A stretch of 64,000 nucleotides of DNA from Niveispirillum sp943370215. Lineage in GTDB: Bacteria; Pseudomonadota; Alphaproteobacteria; Azospirillales; Azospirillaceae. The stretch is from assembly GCA_943370215.1 (NCBI GenBank), contig CALRQC020000022.1:33227-97226 (forward strand). The letters run 5' to 3'. The notes below the pieces were generated by a model. The model did no database searches. It was not told the DNA's origin and worked only from the letters and a program-made list of their open reading frames with translations. Position numbers and translations under genes: made by a program. This document shows, one piece after another, positions 41,186 through 48,471 of the stretch (its first letter is position 1; the number at the start of each line of letters is the position of its first letter).

Positions 41186-41425
41186 ATGGCTGGAATATCA
41201 CCGCGTCAGATAAGGGCCGCACGCTCTCTCCTGGGCTGGACACAGCAGGAATTGGCGGATCGGGCCGTCGTGTCAGGGAACACCGTTCAACGGCTTGAAC
41301 GGGGCGTGGCCGTGCGCGTGGATGTTTACCTGAAACTCTGGCGTACCCTGGAAGCCGCCGGGATCGAATTTATCCCGGCGGCTGGTGATAAGGGGGAGGG
41401 GGTGCGGATGGTGAGTGAGGATTAG
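41186..41425 (+). CDS. Small XRE-family helix-turn-helix regulator
   Basis: 79 aa from ATG at 41186, with AGGGTGGG upstream; in-frame ATGs at 41111 and 41150 would add an unlikely leader. The Cro/C1 HTH fills residues 5-60: QIRAARSLLGWTQQELADRA, then VSGNTVQRLERG for the recognition helix. The C-terminus (LEAAGIEFIPAAGDKGEGVR) is the usual short beta extension of this small alphaproteobacterial subfamily. It ends 122 bp from the end of the AT-rich two-gene unit and faces it. It could regulate its neighbours, but no operator was identified. Confidence 0.82.
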   Translation: MAGISPRQIRAARSLLGWTQQELADRAVVSGNTVQRLERGVAVRVDVYLKLWRTLEAAGIEFIPAAGDKGEGVRMVSED

Positions 41426-41547
41426 TATTAGCTGCTTCGCCATGAATAGGTAGCTAGGCCAGATCATCTACCCGATCAATCATATCTGAGGTACGCTGAA
41501 TTGAGCGACGCTAGGTTATCGCTTACAGTTGAAAGAATGCGGAAAAC

Positions 41548-42384
41548 CTATTTGAAGAAAAACGGAAAATTATCTTTAAATGATGCTGTAAAAAATCCAT
41601 GATCATGAGATATTTTTTTGTAATGTTCATTTAAATCATAGTGTTGATCCAAAATGTTTCGGTAGTTTTCATTCAAGTTTTCGATTTTTCCAATTGAATG
41701 AAATAAAAGCTCGCTCACCCTCCTGTTTAGTAAAATAGGATAGGCAATTGTGGCGTGGTCTGGCTGAAAAGCATATAAATAATCTTTGTCCTTAATGTAA
41801 CTTTCGACATGAAGTGCAATATTTTTCTTTGGCGCGCTGAATTCGGCGGGCACGTTTGGGTCTGGAAATGGCGCAGTTCTATAAGAAATTTCATTTCTTA
41901 TAGATTCAATCCATTCTATTGGATGCCTTCCACCTATATCCTGAGACAATGTATAATCTCCGTTAAATATTTTTTTAAACTTTTCGAAGGCAACAGAATG
42001 GCTATTTCCAGATTCTTTCATTCCAAAAAAAATTGGGAGTGACTCTAAAGAATAGGGCGTTTTTTCTATATAAAATATAGATACATTTCTTAATAACAAC
42101 ATGGCCTGAACAGAATAAAACGCTGAATAAAAAAACTTAACTTTGGACCATGAGAATCTATTGTTAAATATCCCAGAAATAGCCTCTATTAAAGATGCGG
42201 TGGAAACTTGAGCTAAATTAATAGCATCTTCTTTTTGATAGCCTTCTAAAGTTATTGCATCTAAGTAGCTTAAAGGGGATTTTACATATGAATATATATT
42301 ATTATTATTTTTTATCGCACACAAATTTCTTGCGTAATCAGCTGACTGAAGCATAGTTTTTTCTTGCCTTCGTTCAGAATTCAT
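41548..42384 (-). CDS. HEPN-like helical protein, partner of the DGQHR gene
   Basis: 278 aa, mostly helical, with AT-rich codons. The segment FFYSAFYSVQAMLLLRN (about 84-100) resembles the first conserved helix of HEPN domains (YYxxFxxxxALL). RNEISY at about 163-168 resembles the HEPN Rx4-6H RNase motif, with Tyr in place of the last His. If correct it would be a toxin-like or RNA-binding subunit. This is inference and the catalytic His is missing. The ATG at 42384 overlaps the DGQHR gene end by 11 nt (ATGAATTCTGA), so translation is coupled. An internal ATG at 42354 with AAGG upstream is an alternative start. No family was named with certainty. Confidence 0.6.
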   Translation of the reverse strand: MNSERRQEKTMLQSADYARNLCAIKNNNNIYSYVKSPLSYLDAITLEGYQKEDAINLAQVSTASLIEAISGIFNNRFSWSKVKFFYSAFYSVQAMLLLRNVSIFYIEKTPYSLESLPIFFGMKESGNSHSVAFEKFKKIFNGDYTLSQDIGGRHPIEWIESIRNEISYRTAPFPDPNVPAEFSAPKKNIALHVESYIKDKDYLYAFQPDHATIAYPILLNRRVSELLFHSIGKIENLNENYRNILDQHYDLNEHYKKISHDHGFFTASFKDNFPFFFK

Positions 42385-43399
42385 ATTCGTCTAAAGTTTC
42401 TCCAGACACAAAACTTTCATCCAGCCTACTGAATATATGTTTCTGCGCCTCCGTACCGCTAAGGCCCGAGAGATCTTTCTGATATATTAATGAACTCATT
42501 TGTAGGGCCTTTAATATAGATGAGTCGGAAAATGATTTACTTTTTACACAATATGGGATAATTCTTTTTTCTAAAAAATCTATCGCACCCGAAAAACCAG
42601 ATGCGTACATAAAAGCATTTTGCTTATCTGTCCATTTTTCTTGATATATTTTTTTGAGCGCGGAAAAAAAATTCTGAATTACCCTCGACTGATTTTCGAA
42701 TGAAGTAAGGCCATATTGTTCAAAAACGCCGTTTGTCTCAACTAATGGCTTAATGGCGGTGACCACAGTTGACAGAGCAACTCCCCCCTTTCGTGGTGGT
42801 TCGCCAGGGAATTTTATCATGCCGAAATATGCAGAGTTCTGGTCATTTAACTCCACTGCAATTTCCCGGGACCGTGCAGCTGCTTGATCCACAATAGTCT
42901 CGTCAGCTATGCCATACAAATCGAAAACTAAGCTCCGTTGAACGGGCTTTTGCTCTGTATTTATAGCAAGGAAAATATCTGCACATTCTTTTGTGCTTAA
43001 ACCTATATAAATGGCAACTGGAAGTTCGTAGTCCGAAAATAATGGATCCTCCTTTATCGCCTCTTTCAGACCCTCAACCCTGTGCTGTCCATCAATTAAT
43101 TGAGCTGAGCGAGAATCCAAAACAAAAGAAATCTCTCCAAGTTCATCATTTGCATCAATATTGTTTTTTACCCAATTAATAACAATGGAATTGGGGAAAT
43201 TTCCATCCCTCAACGCGAAATCTTTTATACTTCCAATGCGGCGAGAGTTCAAAACTCTCTGTACTGCTCCATCTTCCTTGTCTCTTCCTCGAACTGAGGC
43301 ATAGGATACTTCGGCAACTACTTTTGCAGGTAGATTTGCAAGGTAAAATGATTTATTTCTTTGTGAGATTTTTATACACTTAACAGTAATTTTTCTCAT
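42374..43399 (-). CDS. DGQHR-domain protein (DndB-like)
   Basis: 341 aa. LIDGQHRVEGLKEA at about 101-114 is the defining DGQHR motif. INTEQKPVQRSLVFDLYG at about 146-163 is the second conserved block of DndB-like proteins, a ParB-related fold. DndB regulates phosphorothioate DNA modification, and DpdB-type relatives belong to deazaguanine DNA modification; neither gene set is visible here. The start at 43399 has AGGA 8 nt upstream and lies 31 nt downstream of a near-consensus promoter. It overlaps its partner gene by 11 nt. Low G+C and the position between recG and an XRE gene suggest recent acquisition. A role in defence is inference. Confidence 0.85.
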   Translation of the reverse strand: MRKITVKCIKISQRNKSFYLANLPAKVVAEVSYASVRGRDKEDGAVQRVLNSRRIGSIKDFALRDGNFPNSIVINWVKNNIDANDELGEISFVLDSRSAQLIDGQHRVEGLKEAIKEDPLFSDYELPVAIYIGLSTKECADIFLAINTEQKPVQRSLVFDLYGIADETIVDQAAARSREIAVELNDQNSAYFGMIKFPGEPPRKGGVALSTVVTAIKPLVETNGVFEQYGLTSFENQSRVIQNFFSALKKIYQEKWTDKQNAFMYASGFSGAIDFLEKRIIPYCVKSKSFSDSSILKALQMSSLIYQKDLSGLSGTEAQKHIFSRLDESFVSGETLDEYEF

Positions 43400-43429
43400 G
43401 ATAAAGTTCCTAAAAATAGTTGTAGGCGT

Positions 43430-43457
43430 ATTATCCAAAACTCGATTTAAGTGTCAA
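43430..43457 (-). promoter_or_regulatory. Near-consensus sigma-70 promoter of the two-gene island
   Basis: On the minus strand TTGACA (43457-43452) and GATAAT (43435-43430) are separated by 16 bp. Transcription should start near 43423, giving a leader of about 24 nt that contains the AGGA site of the DGQHR gene. The exact -35 and near-exact -10 suggest constitutive expression. Confidence 0.72.
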
Positions 43458-43525
43458 GTTATATCAGCTCAGCATAATAACTCCCCGCGCAGATTTCTAA
43501 CTTCGTTGTTTTGGAAATGGAAATT

Positions 43526-45610
43526 TTACCCAGACCTAAGATACTTCACCGCCGCATCCCGCTCAAACAGATAAAGCAGCGTCCGCAGCGCAACCCCGCG
43601 CTCGGACGCCAGTTCGGGGTCGCGCTCGATGATCAGTTTGGCGTCATCGCGCGCGACCGCTAGCAACTCCCCATGCACGGCCACATCGGCCAGCCGGAAT
43701 TCCGGGATGCCGGATTGCTTGGTGCCCAGCATTTCGCCGGCACCGCGCAGTTCCAGGTCTTTTTCGGCGATCAGGAAGCCGTCTTCCGTCTCCTTCATCA
43801 CCTGCAGGCGCTGGCGCGCCACCTCGCCCAGCGGCTGGTAATAGAGCAGCAGGCAGGTGGAGGCACCGGAACCCCGGCCCACCCGGCCGCGCAACTGGTG
43901 CAGTTGGGCCAGGCCGAACCGTTCGGCATGTTCGATGATCATGATGGTGGCTTCCGGCACATTCACGCCGACCTCAATCACCGTGGTGGCCACCAGGATA
44001 TCCAGGCGCCCCTCGGCAAAGGCGGCCATCACGGCATCCTTTTCCGGCCCCTTCATCTTGCCATGGATCAGGCCCACCCGGTCGCCAAACCGTTCCAGCA
44101 GAGTGGCGTGGCGGTGGGTGGCGGCGGCCAGATCGACCTGTTCGCTTTCATCCACCAGCGGGCACACCCAATAGATGCGCTGGCCGGAACCGATGGCGCG
44201 GGGCAGGCCGGAGACCACCTCCTCCAGCCGATCCGAATGCATCACCACGGTTTTCACCGGCTGGCGGCCCGGCGGCTTCTCATCCAGGCGGGAGACATCC
44301 ATATCGCCATAGGCGGTCAGGGTCAGGGTGCGGGGGATCGGTGTCGCCGTCATCACCAGCGTATCCACCCCGCGCCCCTTGGCCGCCAGTTGCAGGCGCT
44401 GGTGAACGCCGAACTTGTGCTGTTCGTCGATCACCGCCAGCGCCAGATCGGCAAAGGCCACCTCCTCCTGAAACAGGGCATGGGTGCCGATCAGGATGTC
44501 GATCTCCCCCGCTGCCAACTTTTCCAGCAAGGCCGCCCGCGCCTTGCCCTTGTCGCGCCCGGTCAGCACGGCGAGCCGCACGCCGGCCGCCGCGCAGAGG
44601 GGGGCCAGGGTTTCGGCGTGCTGGCGGGCCAGGATTTCGGTGGGGGCCATCAGCGCCCCCTGCGCCCCGGTTTCCACCGCGTTCAACAGGGCCATCAGCG
44701 CCACCACGGTCTTGCCGCTGCCCACATCGCCCTGCAACAGCCGCAACATGCGCGATGGCTGGGCCATGTCGGCGTAAATCTCCGCCAGGGAGCGGGCCTG
44801 GGCGTGGGTCAGTTGATAGGGCAGGGCGGCCGTGATCTGGGCGCGCAGGCGACCATCACCTTCCACCACGCGGCCGGCCAGCTTCTTCTGCCCGGCGCGC
44901 ACCAGGGCCAGCGCCAACTGGTTGGCCAACAACTCATCATAGGCCAGACGCTGGCGCACGGGGCCAAGCGGGTTGATATCCGCCTCATCCACCGGGTTGT
45001 GCAGGCGGGTGAGCGCGCTGTGCCAATCCGGCCAGTCGCGCCGCTTCAGCCAGGCCGCATCCTGCCATTCCGGCAGTTGTGGGGCGCGGGACAGCGCCGC
45101 CTGGATGGCGTTGCGCAACGGCTTGGGGTTCAGGCCGCCGGTCAGGGGATATGTGGGTTCAACGGCAGAGGTGGCGGGGGCGCCATCCTCCACCGGGGCG
45201 GCATGGTCCGGGTGGGCAATCTGGAGCTGGTTATTATAATATTCCGCCTTGCCGGAGACGGTGATCAGGCTGCCGACGGGCAGCTTTTCCTTCAGCCAGT
45301 CGCCCTTGATGTGGAAATAAACCAGATCCATCAGGCCCGTATGGTCCATGCAGCGGATGCGGTAGGGCCGGTTGGGGGCCAGCGGCGGCATATGCCCATC
45401 CACCCGCACGGTCAGCACCACATTGCGCCCCTCTGGCGCCTCGCTGATGGAGGGCACGGCGATGCGGTCAACGATGCCCACCGGCTTGTGCCACAGCAAA
45501 TCCACCACATGCGGGCCGGCCAGCCGCTCCGCCAGCTTGCCAAGACGCGGCCCCAGGCCCGGCAGGCTGGTGATGGGGGCGAAAAGGGGGAACAGGATGA
45601 CGGGGCGCAA
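43526..45610 (-). CDS. recG: ATP-dependent DNA helicase RecG
   Basis: About 694 aa from the TTG at 45610 (GGAG upstream); an ATG at 45655 would add 15 residues. It remodels stalled forks and Holliday junctions. The N-terminal wedge/OB domain (VVLTVRVDGHMPPLAPNRPYRIRC) precedes the superfamily 2 helicase core: LQGDVGSGKTVVAL (Walker A), MAPTEILARQH, VIDEQHKFGVHQR (DEQH box), VMTATPIPRT, ATTVIEVGVNVPEATIM and QLRGRVGRG. The C-terminal region has the RecG-specific KDLELRGAGEMLGTKQSG. It ends just where the AT-rich island begins. Codons near the start fall in a sequence repeated beside sdhE. Confidence 0.97.
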   Translation of the reverse strand: MRPVILFPLFAPITSLPGLGPRLGKLAERLAGPHVVDLLWHKPVGIVDRIAVPSISEAPEGRNVVLTVRVDGHMPPLAPNRPYRIRCMDHTGLMDLVYFHIKGDWLKEKLPVGSLITVSGKAEYYNNQLQIAHPDHAAPVEDGAPATSAVEPTYPLTGGLNPKPLRNAIQAALSRAPQLPEWQDAAWLKRRDWPDWHSALTRLHNPVDEADINPLGPVRQRLAYDELLANQLALALVRAGQKKLAGRVVEGDGRLRAQITAALPYQLTHAQARSLAEIYADMAQPSRMLRLLQGDVGSGKTVVALMALLNAVETGAQGALMAPTEILARQHAETLAPLCAAAGVRLAVLTGRDKGKARAALLEKLAAGEIDILIGTHALFQEEVAFADLALAVIDEQHKFGVHQRLQLAAKGRGVDTLVMTATPIPRTLTLTAYGDMDVSRLDEKPPGRQPVKTVVMHSDRLEEVVSGLPRAIGSGQRIYWVCPLVDESEQVDLAAATHRHATLLERFGDRVGLIHGKMKGPEKDAVMAAFAEGRLDILVATTVIEVGVNVPEATIMIIEHAERFGLAQLHQLRGRVGRGSGASTCLLLYYQPLGEVARQRLQVMKETEDGFLIAEKDLELRGAGEMLGTKQSGIPEFRLADVAVHGELLAVARDDAKLIIERDPELASERGVALRTLLYLFERDAAVKYLRSG

Positions 45611-45626
45611 GGGGCAGGCTCCGGTA

Positions 45627-45652
45627 GGGCGAAACGAAGCAGGGTGGCTGAC
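45627..45652 (+). repeat. Left copy of 26-nt direct repeat flanking the recG-sdhE insert
   Basis: It begins GGGCGAAACGAAGC and ends GGGTGGCTGAC. The copy at 46898-46923 differs at one position (A for G). A shared TCTATATC follows at 45659 and 46940, but with 10 nt more spacing on the right. The copies are 1271 bp apart and bracket the beta-prism gene. Confidence 0.8.
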
Positions 45653-45666
45653 CATAGCGTCTATAT

Positions 45667-46162
45667 CGCAGGCAGCGGTCAGAAGCCCAGATTGATTGTT
45701 CGCATCGGCGGCGGGGGTGTTCCGGGCGGGACTGCAGACCCAGGACAGCCATGTTGAAATGGTCGACGGGCTGTTGGTCCTGTCCGATGGCGGCGCGGCT
45801 CAACAATGCGCTCGAATGGAAAATACCGATCGGCTGAATTCATCGGACCGGGTGGATCTGCATCCATGGACCATCGCCGGCCGTGCCCCACGCATAATGC
45901 GAAAAATGAAACTTAAAGTCGATTAATAGCATAACCATATGTAACTATTGGTGTTTTCAATTGAAAATGGGAGGCTTGCGCTGGCCCCCAGATGGCGACA
46001 GGTGACAATTCTGAATTGTATGGCCCTCCGTTCGTGTTGCAATTTTAACGAAAATATCAAAATTGATATTAAAATGCAGGTTGACGTTGCAATTTTTTAG
46101 GCGTTAATCATATTACCAGCACATCAATTTCGATGTGTTAATGATAATTAACGGAGATCAAA
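45667..46162. other. Long non-coding upstream region of the beta-prism gene
   Basis: About 500 bp with no convincing gene; short frames here have Pro/Arg-rich content without ribosome-binding sites. It turns AT-rich after 45890. It contains GTTGCAATTTT twice (46036-46046, 46086-46096), the dyad at 46054-46069 and a small hairpin CACATC/GATGTG (46120-46137). A possible -35 TTGACG at 46081 lies among these, which suggests an individually regulated promoter. Confidence 0.55.
46054..46069. promoter_or_regulatory. Candidate operator dyad upstream of the beta-prism gene
   Basis: ATATCAA-AA-TTGATAT is a perfect inverted repeat with 7-bp arms, lying about 95 bp before the start codon and between two direct repeats of GTTGCAATTTT. 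The regulator is unknown. Confidence 0.45.
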
Positions 46163-46630
46163 ATGGCTTTGACGAATCTCACTGTACAAGTCGATGGCGA
46201 GCGCGGCCCCTTCTATCAGCCGGGCTGGGATTTTTATCTGACGGACCTGAACAGCACCGTTGGTGGAAAGTATATCTATGTTGGATATCAGGCCAACGGT
46301 GGCCAGCCGATTACAAATGTGAACTTCATCGCCTACAGTTCTGCACAGGCGAACAGCATTCCAGGCTGGAACTGGTCTCCGGCGGATTTGAATAGCGGGG
46401 CTGGCGGGAAATACATTTACATGTATTGGAATTATGATGCTGGTCGGCAGCCGATCCAGTCTTTGGCCTTCGTCGTGACCAATCAGTCCGTACCCCCGCA
46501 GATCCCCGGCTTTCAGCATGTTGGTTGTGATCTCAATGAAGGTGCGGGCGGCGACTATATCTGGGCCTATTATTCGACCACGGAAACGAGGGTGGCTCAT
46601 GTAAAGGAACTGTTCACGCGGCCCGAATAA
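46163..46630 (+). CDS. Triple beta-prism (MABP-like) repeat protein
   Basis: 155 aa with no signal peptide. Three repeats of about 47 residues start at PGW (20), PGW (67) and PGF (115). Each has the core DLN-x(2-3)-GG-x-YI(Y/W), as in TDLNSTVGGKYIYVGY, ADLNSGAGGKYIYMYW and CDLNEGAGGDYIWAYY. This matches the MABP/beta-prism pattern seen in membrane-binding and pore-forming bacterial proteins and in eukaryotic MVB12. Threefold symmetry suggests one beta-prism. Membrane or glycan binding is inference. The start has GGAG 7 nt upstream. Intermediate G+C (45% in one line) and a duplicated flank point to acquisition. A terminator follows, so it is a single-gene unit. Confidence 0.72.
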   Translation: MALTNLTVQVDGERGPFYQPGWDFYLTDLNSTVGGKYIYVGYQANGGQPITNVNFIAYSSAQANSIPGWNWSPADLNSGAGGKYIYMYWNYDAGRQPIQSLAFVVTNQSVPPQIPGFQHVGCDLNEGAGGDYIWAYYSTTETRVAHVKELFTRPE

Positions 46631-46663
46631 TCAGTACAAGGGCTGGCCGCGGGACTTTACCGC

Positions 46664-46692
46664 AAGGGGGCCGTTCTGTGGCCCCCTTTTTT
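46664..46692 (+). terminator. Rho-independent terminator of the beta-prism gene
   Basis: AAGGGGGCC pairs with GGCCCCCTT around GTTCTGT, followed by TTTTC. It lies about 35 nt after the stop. The next 280 bp to sdhE are AT-rich at first and hold only the right direct repeat. Confidence 0.88.
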
Positions 46693-46897
46693 CATGGTGC
46701 ATAGTGGAAAGATGGAAAGTAAGTACGGTATTTATGCGATCAAAACAGTAAAACATAAGAAACTTGCTATCGGGAAACATCCATAACCCCCTAGGGTCAG
46801 GGCAGGTTGTTGGGTGCTTTTGCCGACGCGGCGGGCTCAGCCGGGGTCGGTTGGGCGTTACTGACGGGAGAGGCGCTCAAGGCACATTGGGCCCGTG

Positions 46898-46923
46898 GGG
46901 CGAAACGAAGCGGGGTGGCTGAC
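46898..46923 (+). repeat. Right copy of 26-nt direct repeat flanking the recG-sdhE insert
   Basis: It matches 45627-45652 at 25 of 26 positions. It lies about 50 bp upstream of sdhE, in what would be the shared recG-sdhE promoter region if the insert were removed. Confidence 0.8.
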
Positions 46924-46974
46924 AGAAAGCCGTGGGGGCTCTATATCCTGTCATCAATTGGAACATGATCCCCG

Positions 46975-47250
46975 ATGATGGCAGAGATGAGCGAGATGGA
47001 ACTGGATAATCGTCGCAAGCGCCTGATTTTCCGCAGCGAACATCGCGGCACCAAGGAAATGGACCTGCTGATGGGCAGCTTCGCCCGGCAATATCTGGCC
47101 GGGATGAGCGAGGCGGAAGTGGATGCCTATGAGGCGCTGATGGAGAATCCGGACCCCGACATTTATAACTGGATCACCAAGGTGGAACCGGTGCCAGCGG
47201 AATGGCAGGGGCCGTTGATGGAGAAGTTGCAAGCCCATCAGGTGGTGTGA
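46975..47250 (+). CDS. sdhE: Succinate dehydrogenase assembly factor SdhE
   Basis: 91 aa, the usual size. HRGTKEMDLLMGSF carries the RGxxExD signature needed for covalent flavinylation of SdhA. The rest is the expected five-helix bundle (DAYEALMENPDPDIYNWIT). The start is either ATG at 46975 or one of the next in-frame ATGs (46978, 46987); no ribosome-binding site decides it. In many alphaproteobacteria sdhE is divergent and directly adjacent to recG. Here about 1.3 kb separates them. It is convergent with tadA, 4 bp apart. Confidence 0.93.
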   Translation: MMAEMSEMELDNRRKRLIFRSEHRGTKEMDLLMGSFARQYLAGMSEAEVDAYEALMENPDPDIYNWITKVEPVPAEWQGPLMEKLQAHQVV

Positions 47251-47253
47251 CCG

Positions 47254-47727
47254 TCAGCGCCGTGCCTTGAAGAAGCGGCGCAGTTGTTCCGCCGCCCGGC
47301 GTTCCTGGAAACCGCCATAGGTTTCCGGGGTGTGGTGGCAGGTGGGCTGCTGGAAGAAGCGGGGGCCGTGCTCCACGGCCCCGCCCTTGGGATCATAGGC
47401 GCCGAAATAGACCCGGCGCAGGCGGGCGAAACTGATCGCCGCCGCACACATGGCGCACGGCTCCAGCGTCACATAAAGGTCCAGGCCCGGCAGGCGGGCG
47501 CTGCCCAGGCTGGCCGCTGCTGCGCGGATGGCCAGGATTTCGGCATGGGCGGTGGGGTCGGCCAGCTCCTCCGTCCGGTTGCCGGCGCTGGCCAGGATGC
47601 GGCCGTCACGCGGGTCCAGGATCACGGCACCCACCGGCACCTCGCCGCGGGCGGCAGCGGATGCCGCTTCGGCAAAGGCGAGGTCCATGGGGCTGGCGGA
47701 CGGGGGGGCAGGGGGCGGCTGTGACAT
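47254..47727 (-). CDS. tadA: tRNA-specific adenosine deaminase (TadA-like)
   Basis: 157 aa. The zinc deaminase motifs are intact: HAE at 61-63 (HAEILAIRAA) and PCAMC at 90-94 (TLEPCAMCAAAISFAR). The Glu is the proton shuttle and His and two Cys bind zinc. GAYDPKGGA and the C-terminal helix fit TadA, which converts A34 to inosine in tRNA-Arg. A guanine deaminase cannot be fully excluded, but the position beside rluB and rsmD is common for tadA in this class. Confidence 0.93.
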   Translation of the reverse strand: MSQPPPAPPSASPMDLAFAEAASAAARGEVPVGAVILDPRDGRILASAGNRTEELADPTAHAEILAIRAAAASLGSARLPGLDLYVTLEPCAMCAAAISFARLRRVYFGAYDPKGGAVEHGPRFFQQPTCHHTPETYGGFQERRAAEQLRRFFKARR

Positions 47728-47840
47728 GATGTGGGCAAGGCTGCCCTGGCGGGGCCCGGCGCGTCAAGCGGGGGAACCGGCGGGCGGGCAGGGCGTTGGC
47801 AAAGGGACGATCCCCAAAGCCAAACGCTAAGGAATGCCCC

Positions 47841-48407
47841 ATGAGCGACGATCTCCGCCAGCCCGCGCGCATCACCCCCGGCACCGACCCCAAGGCCGAC
47901 AAGCTGTGGAGCATGATCAAGGATATCGATGTGGCGATGATGACCACATTCGATGGCGACCAGCTTCGCGCCCGGCCCATGTGGTGCAGCAATGACCTGT
48001 TTGATGGCAGCCTGTATTTCTTCACCCGCCGCTCCTCCTCCAAGGTGGCGGAGATCGGGCGGGATACCCATGTCGGCTTGGCCTTCGCCAAGCCCGGAGA
48101 CCAGAATTATGTCTCTGTTTCCGGCCATGCGCGGGTGGTGACCGATCGCGGGCTGATGAAGGAATTGTGGCGGGAGCCGATGCGCACCTGGTTCCCCAAA
48201 GGCACCGACGATCCCGACATGGCGCTGATCACCGTTACCGCAGAAGCGGCGGAATATTGGGACAGCCCGTCCGCCAGCATGGTTTTCCTCTATGGCTATG
48301 CCAAGGCCCTGTTGACGGGCGAACCGCCCCATCCGGGTGAGAATGAGAAGCTGGGCAATACCGGTACAACATCGGTCGATGCTGACCGGCGTACTTGGAA
48401 CGCCTGA
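47841..48407 (+). CDS. Pyridoxamine-phosphate-oxidase-fold general stress protein
   Basis: 188 aa. FMN-binding split barrel: VAMMTTFDGDQLRARPMWC as first strands, LYFFTRRSSSKVAEI, VGLAFAKPGDQNYVSVSGHARVV. The tail PPHPGENEKLG is typical of the general-stress-protein 26 group. It is likely a flavin or heme-binding reductase-like protein of unknown substrate, not a vitamin B6 enzyme. ATG at 47841 has AAGGA 7 nt upstream. It is divergent from tadA and followed by rluB. Confidence 0.85.
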   Translation: MSDDLRQPARITPGTDPKADKLWSMIKDIDVAMMTTFDGDQLRARPMWCSNDLFDGSLYFFTRRSSSKVAEIGRDTHVGLAFAKPGDQNYVSVSGHARVVTDRGLMKELWREPMRTWFPKGTDDPDMALITVTAEAAEYWDSPSASMVFLYGYAKALLTGEPPHPGENEKLGNTGTTSVDADRRTWNA

Positions 48408-48471
48408 CCTGTGAGGGTTCAGGGGTGGCGGCGCTTTACCTGGGGCAGGCTCCCGCGTAAAGTCCGCCACC

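Larger units (their letters stand above)
41426..43525. other. AT-rich accessory island
   Basis: Base composition falls sharply between the XRE gene and recG. Lines counted by hand at 42241, 42961 and 43081 are 28%, 32% and 38% G+C, against 65% for a pgi line. Homopolymer A/T runs are frequent and codons are AT-ending. The island carries two overlapping minus-strand genes and one promoter. No integrase, transposase, tRNA or clear direct repeat marks its ends, so how it was inserted is unknown. The recG end is abrupt, around 43525. Confidence 0.85.

Noticed and set aside
41548..43399. The AT-rich island considered as a prophage or transposon
   Set aside because: No integrase, transposase, terminal inverted repeats or attachment duplication was seen. 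Only two genes are present.
43673..45757. 694-codon frame antisense to recG
   Set aside because: recG is complete on the opposite strand; the antisense product has no motif.
45679..45926. Short frames on both strands between recG and the beta-prism gene
   Set aside because: They have biased Pro/Arg or mixed content, no ribosome-binding site and no recognisable domain.
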